Part shown: in pieces, positions 49,001-59,031 of the stretch
Layout: each line of letters begins with the position of its first letter
How positions within the stretch are numbered: the stretch's first letter is position 1
Position numbers and translations under genes: made by a program
The notes under the pieces: model-generated
Told to the model about the DNA's origin: nothing
Seen by the model: only the letters and a program-made list of their open reading frames with translations
Database searches by the model: none
NCBI GenBank assembly: GCA_023807065.1
Contig: JAJJLU010000003.1
Span: 1 to 64,000, forward strand
Origin: Isotricha intestinalis
Taxonomy: Eukaryota > Ciliophora > Litostomatea > Vestibuliferida > Isotrichidae
Direction: 5' to 3'
DNA: 64,000 nucleotides

Positions 49001-51045
49001 GTATATTTAACTAATTGTTCATGAAATTCAGAAATACATTTTGGCATTAAATCATACATATCTATATTTAAACATTCTTTAGGAGAAATATTAAATACTT
49101 CTGGAAAATTAGGAGTAAAATATAATATTTTTCCTTTTGAATTATATCCATCAGCTAAAAGAATTGTGTTATTTTTATCAAAAAGAGAATAATATTTTGA
49201 ACCTATATTTTTCTCTTCCTTTATTTTTACAACCAAAAATTTCTTACTTTCTTCTCTTAATAAATCTTCATCTTGAATTATATTTTCTATATATAATAAA
49301 TAATCTTTTTCTGCTTCAATTGTAAAAGGATTTAAATCTATTATTTTTTCCCATAATAAAGTTATTTTTTTTCTTAATTCTAATATTTGACTCCCCAATA
49401 ATAATAATTTTTTAGATGATTGATTATTTATTTGTGTATTTGCTTTTAATATTTCAAAATATTCAACTTGGCATGATGCTGCATCATATATTTTCAATTT
49501 TAAATCTTCTATATATTTATAATATAAAATTACTCTTGTTACCTCTACATGAAAATAAGAATCTTTTGAAATTACTTTATTCAATAATCCTTGTAATAAA
49601 TATTCTTTTAAATCTTCCATTAAATTAAATTTCAAATATATTGATAAATAATCATTAAATTTTGTTTTAGCACAAAGATAAGCACAATAACCAAAATTTT
49701 TTAATTTATTGATTAAGAAATACCCAAATCTAATTAATACGTCTTCTTTCATATTTGATTTTTCAATAAAAGTAAAGTATATAGAATATATAATCGAATA
49801 TATTTTTAATATCATTCCATTTTTTCCAAATTTATGTTCCATTGTCTTACTTTCTGAAAGGGAATAATAATTATCTTTTATATCTAAATTAGAGTTAAAA
49901 TAATCTTCAAAAGTATTAATAATTCCAGAAACAGATATTTTATCTTTTATTTTGACTGATTGAGCTAATTGTTCAACTCCAAATAAAAATATTTCAAGTT
50001 CTTTAATTGAAGATGCATTATAAACATTAGAATGAAATAAATAATAATCAATTCTATATTTTTCAATTAAAATTGATAAAAAAGTAATTAATGTAATTCC
50101 AACAACAATCATAATAACTAAATCTTTAAAGGTAAAAATAGTAGCTATTAAAATTGCAAATGATATCCATATATTAAAACCATATCCGCATAAAAAAAAT
50201 ATATTTATAAAACTATTATAATAATATACTTTATGAATATAATAAATATAAAATCCTAAACAAGAAAATAAAATAAATATCCTATAAAGGTCTCTAAAAG
50301 TTGGGTCTAAATGATAAAAATGATAATGAATGAAACCAAAAATATAAATTAACAATGAATGAATAAAAGAATAAATTTCATAATTTGTATTTACTCTACA
50401 ATATATTCTTTTATATTCTAATGAACCTACTTCATTAAAAAAAATAGATAATAAAAACATATAAAATATTAAAATCAATAAACTAATTGATGAAATTATT
50501 GATATTAAATAATAATTGAATGAATATGTTTTTTCCATTGTAAAAATATGTTTTCCATTTTTCGAAACAAAACCCAAACAAAAAATATTTAATAAAGGAC
50601 AAAAAAGATAATTCATTGTTATTAATGATATTAATGAAAAAACTTCGATTATTTTTTTGTTTGGTTTATTAATATTTAAGAAAATATAAACACAGAAAAC
50701 AATTATTAAAATTATAATTATTAAACCTATAAAAAAGGAAATATAAAATGATGTCTTTGATTTAATATATTCATGAGGAAATATAATAAATTTGAAATAA
50801 TTTACAAATTTGAAAAAATTATCAATATTTTGATATATTTCTGGAGTACCTAATAAAATGTGCTTTATCATTTGAAAAAAAAATATAAATTTTATCAATA
50901 AAAATAAGTAATATTCATTTGGTTTATATTTACTTATTAGATAAAAAAAAGAAAAAATGTTTAGTATTTTTTTATTATTATAAATTTCAATTTTTGTAAA
51001 TAATTCATTCATATCAGCCAAATTTATTAAATTACCTTCAATCAT
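46048..51045 (-). CDS. Large PAS-domain, multi-pass membrane protein (tiny macrocysts-like)
   Basis: 1665 residues. About nine hydrophobic helices lie in 38-345, followed by a soluble helical region with YxxY-type repeats (about 345-600). A PAS-like module at about 620-740 contains FTPNFPEVFNISPKECLNID and MYDLMPKCISEFHEQLVKY. Further membrane helices sit near 1005 (IIPITIFSIITFTLITL), 1190, 1345 and 1600 (IVYATAIEILILYCILIL), with an acidic/basic low-complexity loop around 1265-1310. This layout matches the 'tiny macrocysts' (TmcB)-type PAS proteins common in ciliates. PAS domains sense light, redox or ligands; here the signal is unknown. Probably in the plasma or ciliary membrane. Confidence 0.75.
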   Translation of the reverse strand: MIEGNLINLADMNELFTKIEIYNNKKILNIFSFFYLISKYKPNEYYLFLLIKFIFFFQMIKHILLGTPEIYQNIDNFFKFVNYFKFIIFPHEYIKSKTSFYISFFIGLIIIILIIVFCVYIFLNINKPNKKIIEVFSLISLITMNYLFCPLLNIFCLGFVSKNGKHIFTMEKTYSFNYYLISIISSISLLILIFYMFLLSIFFNEVGSLEYKRIYCRVNTNYEIYSFIHSLLIYIFGFIHYHFYHLDPTFRDLYRIFILFSCLGFYIYYIHKVYYYNSFINIFFLCGYGFNIWISFAILIATIFTFKDLVIMIVVGITLITFLSILIEKYRIDYYLFHSNVYNASSIKELEIFLFGVEQLAQSVKIKDKISVSGIINTFEDYFNSNLDIKDNYYSLSESKTMEHKFGKNGMILKIYSIIYSIYFTFIEKSNMKEDVLIRFGYFLINKLKNFGYCAYLCAKTKFNDYLSIYLKFNLMEDLKEYLLQGLLNKVISKDSYFHVEVTRVILYYKYIEDLKLKIYDAASCQVEYFEILKANTQINNQSSKKLLLLGSQILELRKKITLLWEKIIDLNPFTIEAEKDYLLYIENIIQDEDLLREESKKFLVVKIKEEKNIGSKYYSLFDKNNTILLADGYNSKGKILYFTPNFPEVFNISPKECLNIDMYDLMPKCISEFHEQLVKYTLKFSNLKSLYKREFNISIKVKDILYNTGIFIKILPNLSTGFIYLISLRKLELKNFIIETDSLFKINGMTDNVNILTNSLIYKLKNQHIFNFDLNKTMLGKSIILLIPNILMLITYKNQKFIIENDQKEYKGTIFTNTHSINESSINNILEKIREEGKLFVIHKKETITTRNSPTLSKKRSEKNLSNFDFYDFITECKNCDGINFNIYYRILMKNYFNDKYIIYKFFIQNDSNSMEMINYLLTKRTTTLLQKSHKAKTRNSGKTIKIDDKTLKISDKKTEENENNYEKKKILHKKSKNQLKQLKNEIIFLKIKNNIINEKTPKYLIYQIIPITIFSIITFTLITLNNLSIDKKFNEIQEYLIENYLFNNTKIQSSVIYLITSEFFLYNIGYGLKNSMCIGNCIDSYIKAYKEILEDLKESLTLSLNYNPDFRNLILTPKKTFVYVDASSLPNEEYIDSYSLLYNTISECLKIIGHVKEYINGSNIIEIEIHNTLLNIYNYVFDDFVGYGFSGEEKKKKLNEITFSMNLKYLFINLFFFIVAFISSIFVIIKKYKNEVYYLGNMIDFHTDNFDNYLKYLNELKKKLKNENQNEEEDDEEENKKKENEEENEKENENENDSIDKSRIDDEKKNKIQNQKQNVINRKNRKLKKSIINKIYQQKVEKKKIMSHYFFKKSVFSGYKIGSVFIFAMSYYLLIYFLYKSQKNKYISYDNIEEEEIGESLNTFLDFTNIKYEITNFALNLNNYFECEYNLKRNLKNNCIINYQIYTIDNITEAKFLFSILSEENLYTRDSGNLMINFVSKNNMDKSYYRSKITKIYSGNMCEELLEYIYLNYTDCSLYWDSILTQGLKQSRIYSHSILKNVIKGFSDYNKNNDIYELVNCFVKYYSVELFIIHYYFPAIKYELLLFNRLKEKKIKIMFKIFNFIVYATAIEILILYCILILSIFQMKKTDSLMNFVVIFPLKYIHEKEDFYNDILELNDKYF

Positions 51046-51262
51046 TTTATTTTTTTTTCTAATATTTAAAATAAAACAATTTATATTTATTTAATAAATA
51101 AAATTTATATGAAATTCACATATATATTTTTTTCAATTCATTTACTTTTTAATTTTTTATGATTCCAAATTAGAATAGTGACTAATATTAAATTATATTT
51201 TCACAATAAAATTCTAATTATATTATTTTAATTTAAAAAAAATAAAACCAAATTTAACATAA

Positions 51263-52879
51263 ATGAATGATGAATCAATATTTAAAAATTCATATGTTTA
51301 TGGAGATTCTTTAGGAAGAATGACAGGAAATGGAAGATTTAATAATGTGAATTCAATAATAGTAAATTCTCATAGAATTTTTTTACCAAAAAGTTTAAAA
51401 GAAAAAGAAAAAGAACAAGAACCAGAAATAAAAAATAACTATAGATTCAACAATGTATATTCAAGTTCTTTTAATAAGCCATCTTCATATAATATATCAT
51501 TAAATAATAATTATTTAAAATTAAATGAAAGTTTAAAATCATTTGCTCCAACATCGTTTTCAAATCTTAAAAATGAAGACCAAAAATTTAAATTCGCTCA
51601 ATCTTTCAATTCAAAAAAGCCAATAAATCAAAAAGGAGAATTAATAGAAAAAATATTTTATAATTATAATAAATCAATAACTCCAACATTAAATAGATTA
51701 AACCCATCAAATAATTATTATTCAATAGATAAAAACTCAACAAAAAATTATTATTTAAATAAATATTCCTCAAATTACAAACCAGAAATATCAGATACAC
51801 AATATATAAGATCATCATATTCACAATTAAAAAATATAGATCCAAATTATAATCCTTATAAATCATATGATTTTCATAGTGTATACTCAAAAGAAAAAGA
51901 AATATTTCAAAAACCTTTATTAAATTTATCTCCAAATATAATAATAAATTCAACAATAAAAAATAATGAAAAATCAATAACCACTAAATTTCAAAATCCA
52001 AATCAATCAACAACAATAAATTGTTCAAGTGTGAAAGAATTTACAATAAAAAAGATTCAAAATATAAAATATAATCAATCCTTAGATATTTATACTACAT
52101 GTTTGGATAAATTTGAAGGAAAATTATATCAAGGTTTATTTTGTTTATTTGATGGAATAAATGGAAGTGAAGTATCAAAATACTCTAGTGAAACTTTTGC
52201 AGATTTATTTGAAAGAAATATTCGTCATAATCCTAAAAGAATAACACCATTTAATGTGGAAGGAAATGAAGAAGAAAATCAAACACAAAGAAAAGCTATA
52301 AGAACATCAATAGAAACAATATTATTAAGAACTTTTTTAAAATTTGATGATGATATTAAATATATGAATTGTTTAAATGTTGGTTCAAGTTCTTGTGTTA
52401 TTTTTATAACAAATGAAAATGAAAAAATTACTGGATTTGAGCAAATTGTAAGAACATTATATTGTGCAAATATAGGTGATGTGGAATGTTGTATTATTAC
52501 AAAAATGAATGTTAAATTTATAACAACTAAACATACTTTAGATAATGAAAAAGAAAGAGAAAGAATTAAAAATATTGGTGGAAGTGTATATGATAATAAA
52601 ATATATGGACAGGTTAATATTACTAGAAGTTTTGGATTATTTAATTTAAAAACTTATGGTATTACTGCTGTTCCAGATGTTTATAAAGTTAATTTAAGTG
52701 AAAGAGATAAATTTATTATAATTGGAACTAATAGTGTTTTTGATTTTATTAGTCCTGGAGATTTATTACATATTTGTAATGGAAGTGATAATACTGAATA
52801 TATATCTGAAAGTATTATGAATAATGTTTTGTTGAGGAATATTAAACAAAATTTAGGTTTAATTGTCATTAAATTATAA
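51263..52879 (+). CDS. PP2C-like protein, probable pseudophosphatase
   Basis: 538 residues. About 260 N-terminal residues are Ser/Asn/Tyr-rich and probably disordered. The PP2C fold follows (about 268-530): LFCLFDGINGSEVSKYSSET, CANIGDVECCII, IKNIGGSVYD, VNITRSFG and IIIGTNSVFDFI. Compared with the active PP2C at 3814-6285, the DGHGG loop reads DGING, GDSRA reads GDVEC, and the later metal-binding Asp (CDG) is Asn (TNS). Loss of a metal ligand, as in animal TAB1, suggests it does not dephosphorylate but serves as a binding or scaffold protein. The N-terminal Arg/Asn/Ser tracts could be regulatory. Confidence 0.8.
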   Translation: MNDESIFKNSYVYGDSLGRMTGNGRFNNVNSIIVNSHRIFLPKSLKEKEKEQEPEIKNNYRFNNVYSSSFNKPSSYNISLNNNYLKLNESLKSFAPTSFSNLKNEDQKFKFAQSFNSKKPINQKGELIEKIFYNYNKSITPTLNRLNPSNNYYSIDKNSTKNYYLNKYSSNYKPEISDTQYIRSSYSQLKNIDPNYNPYKSYDFHSVYSKEKEIFQKPLLNLSPNIIINSTIKNNEKSITTKFQNPNQSTTINCSSVKEFTIKKIQNIKYNQSLDIYTTCLDKFEGKLYQGLFCLFDGINGSEVSKYSSETFADLFERNIRHNPKRITPFNVEGNEEENQTQRKAIRTSIETILLRTFLKFDDDIKYMNCLNVGSSSCVIFITNENEKITGFEQIVRTLYCANIGDVECCIITKMNVKFITTKHTLDNEKERERIKNIGGSVYDNKIYGQVNITRSFGLFNLKTYGITAVPDVYKVNLSERDKFIIIGTNSVFDFISPGDLLHICNGSDNTEYISESIMNNVLLRNIKQNLGLIVIKL

Positions 52880-52961
52880 TATTTTTTTATTTTTATATAT
52901 TTATTAAATTACCCTTCTATTCATTATCATTTTTTTTCAATATTCCATTTTTTTATAAATT

Positions 52962-55900
52962 TTACAATTGATTAAAACTGTCTATTTCATTTTCTATCTC
53001 ATTAAAGTCTTTTTCATCTAAATCTTTTTTTCTACAGAAAAAATACATACTTACCCCCGCCATAATTAATAAAGCAATTATTAGACATAAAAATAAAAAA
53101 AATAAAAAACCAAATTTTTCTACTTTTTTATGATAAAAATTTATGTTATTGTAAGTTGCCATAATTTTATAATTTTCTTTTTGTAAAGCAAATATATTAA
53201 TATAATATATATCATCGTATTCAAACTCATATTCAATTTCTTTTGTAATATTATTATTTTTTCCATCATCTTCAAAAACAATAATTTTTGCTTTTTTATG
53301 CTCAATTAAATTATATAAATAACATTCATCATTCATTAATGTTTCATTTATATCTATTTTTCTACTTATAATAACGTTATATTCAGTTTTTTCATTTTTT
53401 AGAAAAGCTTCATAATTCAATTTTATTTCATTTGTGGAATTACTAATCTCTATTGTAATATTATAATTATCTGTTGGATTAAAAGTATATTGCAGTTCTT
53501 TTTCAAAATTTATATATTTAAATAAAGTTTCATTTAAAGAGTTTATGGATAATGTAATTTCTGTTTGTTTATCAATTAAATAACTTTCAATAATAAATTT
53601 ACTTGTATTATATCTAAAGTTTCTATATTTATTTTCTGTTTCATTTAGAATAATTTCTACATTTTCACTTTGACATTTATTTATTTGATAAACAAATTGT
53701 TTTTTATTTTTAATATCAATAGAAAAATTATTAATTCCAGGTTTTAATACTTCAAAAAAATTAGGATAAACTCGAATTTCTCTAACAATTTCATATGTAA
53801 ACAATAAAGCAATTTTTATGGTATTTCCAAAAATATAATGGTAATAATATTCATCATTGCTTAATTCTCTTTTACCCAAATCATTATAAGGATTTTTAAT
53901 AGTGATATTATAATTATTATTATATTTTGAAGTATATTTTTCAGCATCAAAAAAACTTATATCATAAAATGGTTTTTTACCATAATTATTATATAGGAAC
54001 AATAATATTTGTTCTTGATTTAAAAGTTTAGTTTTAATATTTACTTCTTTTATTGTTTTATCATTTTTTGGAAAAACAAAAACATTTTTCATTTTATATT
54101 TATATGAATAAGTATCATCAACAATTATTCCTTCATCTTCATTTAATCCTCCTCTTAAAATTAATATATTATTTCCTTTTGTTGAAATAATTTGAATATA
54201 ATTAAAATATTGTATTTCTTCTGTAAAATAATAATTTAAATTATTTTTATTTATATTATTATCGGTTTGATTAACTTTAACAATAATATTTTGTTCTTTT
54301 TGGTCTTTATCAGCAATTAATTCAAAAGCCATATAAAATTTTAATGAAAAATTAACATATTCATTTTCTCTTAAATAAATATATCTTGTTGAAGAAGTTG
54401 TAAAATAATTTATAAAATCATCTTTTATTATATAAATATCAATGATTGAAGGTAAATTACATTTTAATTTTAAAACTAAAAAATTTTCTTTGCTTTCATG
54501 TTGATTTTCTATTAATTTTTGTTTATCTGAAGACATTGGATAAATATCTTCAATGTTTAAATCATCATTATAATCTTTAATTGTATAAATATTTGAATCT
54601 CCTTTTATTAATTTTGGATAAATAATAAAATTTGTATCGGTGAAATAAAAGAAAAAATAATTTTTATTACAATCATTTAATTCTATTCTTTTTTCTATAA
54701 AAAAATCTTTTTCATTTATTATTCTTTCATTATCACCGTAATCTTCAATATATGGATAAAACTTTATTTCAAAGTTAAAATCCTTATCTTTATTATATAA
54801 TACAATGTTTGTTTCTTTTTTTATTTTATACAATTTTCTAGGATAATCTCTTAAATTATTTAATTGGGAAACATTCGAATAAATTTTTATTCCTGAAGAC
54901 TCTGAAACATAGATTATATATTCTTTTGTTTCATTTTTTGATTTAAAATCTATTGAATAAAAATAAAGTGTATTTTTTTTAATGATTTCTTTTTTATCTG
55001 TGTTTAACTGTGTTGGTTTTGGTATAAATTTAACATATATTCTATTTGTATAATAAAGTCTAATTAACACACATAAATTATTTTCTGAATCTTTTGTGAT
55101 TTTTTCTAAATTTTCAAATTTAGATTTAGTTAAATTATAATCAAAATCTTCCTTTTTTTCTGGATATTTTTTTTTAATTTCTTCTTTATCAATTGTATCA
55201 TAAAATTTATAAAAAATATCAAAATCATCATTTGTTTCACACAATAAATAAGTATCATTTATTTTAGTCATATTTATAATAAAATCAATATATATATTTT
55301 CTCCCATTTTTTCAATTGAATTTCCTTCATTTAAAATTTCTAAATCTTCTTTATAAAAATTACCATATAAATTACCATATTTTTTTCCTAAATTAAATAA
55401 TAAATAATACTTTCCTCCTTTTTCTAAATCAAAAATTCCAATATTATTTCCATTATTTATTATTTCATTATTCTCATTATTGTTTTTTATCAAAGAAATA
55501 TTTCCAGAATTAATTTGATATTGTAATTTAATATTTTCAGTAATATCTCCTAAAGATAAAGTAACATTATTTCCAGAATTATAAGCTAGATAATTAACAT
55601 TAAATGAATAATAAGGAGTAATTTTTTTTATATTTTGTATATTAAATATTTCAAATTCTCCTGTAATTAATCCTGAAAAAAAAATATAATAAGTTCCATT
55701 TCCTGAATTTATCGTATATTTTTTGTCTTGTCTAATTTCATAAAGATAATTAAATTTTTTTGTAAAATAAGTTCTATATATTATTTGTTTAATTGTGGAA
55801 TTTTTCGTTTCATTATATATATCATTTATATTCTTGACTATATAACAGGTAAAATTATCGTTATAATCTTTATCTTTTTCTCTTTTATAATATATTACTA

Positions 55901-56072
55901 TATCAGTTAATATATCAGGCTTTAATATAATATTATCAAATTGAAAAAGAATTTGTTTTTTATGTTCTATTTTGTATTTTTGAAAAGGTTCTAATTTTAT
56001 AGGGGTTAAGGATTTGATATTATTAATTTGAATAATGAATGAAAATAATATAGTAATTATATATAATTTCAT
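52962..56072 (-). CDS. Type I membrane protein, unknown family
   Basis: 1036 residues. A cleavable signal peptide (MKLYIITILFSFIIQINNIK) is followed by a roughly 950-residue ectodomain of repeated beta-like segments with many Asn-X-Ser/Thr sites. One membrane helix near the C-terminus (FFLFLCLIIALLIMAGVSMY) leads to an acidic tail of about 27 residues after basic FCRKK. Few cysteines, no known domain. It resembles the 2204-residue surface protein in general character but lacks its EGF segment and polytopic end. Likely a cell-surface glycoprotein. Confidence 0.68.
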   Translation of the reverse strand: MKLYIITILFSFIIQINNIKSLTPIKLEPFQKYKIEHKKQILFQFDNIILKPDILTDIVIYYKREKDKDYNDNFTCYIVKNINDIYNETKNSTIKQIIYRTYFTKKFNYLYEIRQDKKYTINSGNGTYYIFFSGLITGEFEIFNIQNIKKITPYYSFNVNYLAYNSGNNVTLSLGDITENIKLQYQINSGNISLIKNNNENNEIINNGNNIGIFDLEKGGKYYLLFNLGKKYGNLYGNFYKEDLEILNEGNSIEKMGENIYIDFIINMTKINDTYLLCETNDDFDIFYKFYDTIDKEEIKKKYPEKKEDFDYNLTKSKFENLEKITKDSENNLCVLIRLYYTNRIYVKFIPKPTQLNTDKKEIIKKNTLYFYSIDFKSKNETKEYIIYVSESSGIKIYSNVSQLNNLRDYPRKLYKIKKETNIVLYNKDKDFNFEIKFYPYIEDYGDNERIINEKDFFIEKRIELNDCNKNYFFFYFTDTNFIIYPKLIKGDSNIYTIKDYNDDLNIEDIYPMSSDKQKLIENQHESKENFLVLKLKCNLPSIIDIYIIKDDFINYFTTSSTRYIYLRENEYVNFSLKFYMAFELIADKDQKEQNIIVKVNQTDNNINKNNLNYYFTEEIQYFNYIQIISTKGNNILILRGGLNEDEGIIVDDTYSYKYKMKNVFVFPKNDKTIKEVNIKTKLLNQEQILLFLYNNYGKKPFYDISFFDAEKYTSKYNNNYNITIKNPYNDLGKRELSNDEYYYHYIFGNTIKIALLFTYEIVREIRVYPNFFEVLKPGINNFSIDIKNKKQFVYQINKCQSENVEIILNETENKYRNFRYNTSKFIIESYLIDKQTEITLSINSLNETLFKYINFEKELQYTFNPTDNYNITIEISNSTNEIKLNYEAFLKNEKTEYNVIISRKIDINETLMNDECYLYNLIEHKKAKIIVFEDDGKNNNITKEIEYEFEYDDIYYINIFALQKENYKIMATYNNINFYHKKVEKFGFLFFLFLCLIIALLIMAGVSMYFFCRKKDLDEKDFNEIENEIDSFNQL

Positions 56073-56181
56073 GAATTTTTATTACAATAAGAATAATTTG
56101 TGAAAAATTAAAATTTATATCAATTTAAAAAATATAATAAGTGTATAATATAAAAATTAATTAAAAATTAGGAAATATAAA

Positions 56182-59031
56182 TTAAAATTTATTCTCTCCA
56201 TAAACTAAAGGATAATCTCTTAATAAAACATGTTGTTTTTTCTGAGAAGAATTTCTGTTAAGTAATCTATCTCTAATATTATCTTTCTTATAATTAACAA
56301 TATTATCTTTTTTATTTTGAATAAAGTCAAAATCAGGAATTTGATTTAAGCATGAAAAATTTGATAAATTTTTAATATTTTCTTTCTTAAAAGTTGAATC
56401 AGAAAAACAAATTCCATGATTTAAATTTCCTTTTTGATTTTTATTTTTTGAATGAATAAATTTCCCGTTGGATTCAAAAATTAAATTATTAGAATAGCTT
56501 GCACTATTATTATTTGAAAAGTGATTAGGTTTTTTAATTTTTGAATCTTCAATATATTTATTTATTTTTTGAGCAAGTAAACCATTTCCATTTTTAATTA
56601 ATATATTATTAGCATTTAAACTTTTATTTTCATCATTTTTTCTAAGATAATTTAATAAATTATTATTTAAATTTGAATTATAACTTCCATGATTTTGCTT
56701 TGAGAAATGACTACAACATTTATAAGAATTATTATTAATATTATTTATTGAATAATTATCCACAAATTCAATAGTTTCATTATTACTATTAATCCTAGTG
56801 GAATTATTGTAATTTCTGAAAAAAAATTCGTCACTTTCAGTGACAGGTCTATTAAATTTTGTTCCTTTAATTCTAATAACATTAATTTTATCATCAATAA
56901 TATAATCTTCAGGATTATTAGTAACATATATTTTTTTTCTTACATTAAAATTTTCTTCTGGAATTTCAATATTATATTCATTTGAGTCATTAATATTATT
57001 AGTAACATATTCATCATATCTATATATTTTCTTAATTACATTAATTTCAGGTTCTTCATGACATGAACATTTATTATTACATATTTCCCCAATTTTACAA
57101 AAACAATTTTGACATATATTACCTTGAATAATGTCTTTAAATAATTCATTTGAATATTTTATAATTCCAAATATATTTCTATTATATAATGGTTTCATAA
57201 ATAATCTACTTTCAATAAATGAATCACTTATTAAATCAAAATCTTTTTCAGTTTTTAAAAAGAAGTTAATATATTTTGAAAGTAAATTATTTTCATTGAT
57301 ATTATAAATTTGAGATGTTCTTAATATATGAGAATTTTTTTTTTCTATATAAGGTATTATTTTCCTATTATGAATTGGATTAAAATATTTAGGTAAATTT
57401 TGATGAAGAAGATTATAAATTCTTTTATCTGGAAGATATTCTGAATTTTTATTGTTAATAAGTTTCAAATTTTTTCTTAATGCAGAGAAATAGAAAGTTT
57501 CTTTATTATTATTATATGAAATATTTTTATAGTTTTCTTGTGTATTTTCATCATTTATATTATTATTTTTATTAAGATAGTATTTTACTTTTTTATAAGT
57601 TTCTTGTTGAACTTTTTTTTGAATTCTTTGTATTAATATTTTAAGGAAATCAAAAAATTTAATTTCACTATATATTTCCTGAAAAATAAAGGCAAGTTTG
57701 TTATGAATATCTTTATAAAACATATTTTTTAATTTATTTTGGGATTCTGTTTTAAGTTGATTATTTTTATTTTTGATTAATTTATTATTGTAATATTTTT
57801 TATATAATTTTTGAATAAATATTATTTGGTTGAAAGGAATTGTGTTTTTAGTGATAAAATTACCTGATAATTTAACACTATAATGAATTTTTGAATTTTT
57901 GATTTTTCTTATTTTAGTAATAAAACAAGAATTAATTGGTTTTTTTATATTTATGTGGAAATTTAAATATTCATTAATTCCTTCAATAAATATTTCAAGA
58001 TATTTTTTTCCAACTAATTTATTTAAATTTAATAATGCTTCTTTAATCTTATTTTCCTTATTTCTTTTTTTTATTTTTAAATATTTTCTTAAGCATTTCT
58101 GAATTTTAATAATATTAACTATCTTTTTTATTTTTTTCTTTTGAATATATTTTCTAATTGACCTTTGAATTATTAAAATACTTTTTTTCTTTTGATTAAT
58201 TTTTTTCACTTGAATAAATCTTCTAATAAAACTTTGAATTACAATAACTTTCCTAATATATTCTTTAAATAAATATCTTCTCCACCAAGACTGAATTTTA
58301 ATAATATATTCATTTTTATTTTCATAATAATTATTATCATATTTATTATTTTTATTGCTTTTATAAATTGAAGAAATTAAATCAATTCTTCCTCCTCTTA
58401 AATTTTCTTTTTCAGTTAAAAGATTATTTTTAGTATCAACTTTCACTAAATTTTTTCTTAAATCTCTTTTTTTATTTGAACTACTATTATTATCATCTTT
58501 CAAAAAATTTGAAAAACTCATTTTTCTAACATTAGGTTTTTTTTCACTTAAACATCTATCTCTTAATTTTTTTTCACTTTGATTTTTTTTTAAAGAAAAA
58601 CTTTGTTTTTGTAAATTTTTAACATTTTCTTTAAAAGAATTTCTAAGTAAATAAGAGCTTAACTTTTTTTTCTTATATAAAGGAATAGATTTCCTAAAAC
58701 TATTATTTAAAGTATTTTGATTACATAAAGAATAAGTAGATAAATTTGAAATATTAGAAATATGATTATATTTAATTTCACTTTCACAAGAATCTGTTGT
58801 TTTTAAATTTTTGAGGGAAGATATTGGTTTTGGAATTTTAACTTTATTTCTTGATGATTTTATTGAATCATAATTTTCATTTCTTCTTATTAAAAGTTCC
58901 ATTGGAATATTTTTCTGCTTATTTAATTTTATTGTTATTCCTTCTTTCTCTAATTGAAGCATTCTTGCTGATTTTGGAGAAGGAATTTTTAAATTTTCAC
59001 TTGAATTTTGTTCGTTAATGTTATTTATCAT
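56182..59031 (-). CDS. IQ-motif (calmodulin-binding) protein
   Basis: 949 residues. Around 240-325 is a run of four or five IQ-like motifs: IIKIQSWWRRYLFKEYIRK, VIVIQSFIRRFIQ, ILIIQRSIRKYIQ and IIKIQKCLRKYLK. These bind calmodulin or EF-hand light chains. The N-terminal 230 residues are basic and Ser/Asn-rich. The C-terminal half is low-complexity with one cysteine cluster (NICQNCFCKIGEICNNKCSC) that could bind zinc. No motor domain. Probably a cytoskeletal or cortical calcium-responsive scaffold. Confidence 0.78.
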   Translation of the reverse strand: MINNINEQNSSENLKIPSPKSARMLQLEKEGITIKLNKQKNIPMELLIRRNENYDSIKSSRNKVKIPKPISSLKNLKTTDSCESEIKYNHISNISNLSTYSLCNQNTLNNSFRKSIPLYKKKKLSSYLLRNSFKENVKNLQKQSFSLKKNQSEKKLRDRCLSEKKPNVRKMSFSNFLKDDNNSSSNKKRDLRKNLVKVDTKNNLLTEKENLRGGRIDLISSIYKSNKNNKYDNNYYENKNEYIIKIQSWWRRYLFKEYIRKVIVIQSFIRRFIQVKKINQKKKSILIIQRSIRKYIQKKKIKKIVNIIKIQKCLRKYLKIKKRNKENKIKEALLNLNKLVGKKYLEIFIEGINEYLNFHINIKKPINSCFITKIRKIKNSKIHYSVKLSGNFITKNTIPFNQIIFIQKLYKKYYNNKLIKNKNNQLKTESQNKLKNMFYKDIHNKLAFIFQEIYSEIKFFDFLKILIQRIQKKVQQETYKKVKYYLNKNNNINDENTQENYKNISYNNNKETFYFSALRKNLKLINNKNSEYLPDKRIYNLLHQNLPKYFNPIHNRKIIPYIEKKNSHILRTSQIYNINENNLLSKYINFFLKTEKDFDLISDSFIESRLFMKPLYNRNIFGIIKYSNELFKDIIQGNICQNCFCKIGEICNNKCSCHEEPEINVIKKIYRYDEYVTNNINDSNEYNIEIPEENFNVRKKIYVTNNPEDYIIDDKINVIRIKGTKFNRPVTESDEFFFRNYNNSTRINSNNETIEFVDNYSINNINNNSYKCCSHFSKQNHGSYNSNLNNNLLNYLRKNDENKSLNANNILIKNGNGLLAQKINKYIEDSKIKKPNHFSNNNSASYSNNLIFESNGKFIHSKNKNQKGNLNHGICFSDSTFKKENIKNLSNFSCLNQIPDFDFIQNKKDNIVNYKKDNIRDRLLNRNSSQKKQHVLLRDYPLVYGENKF

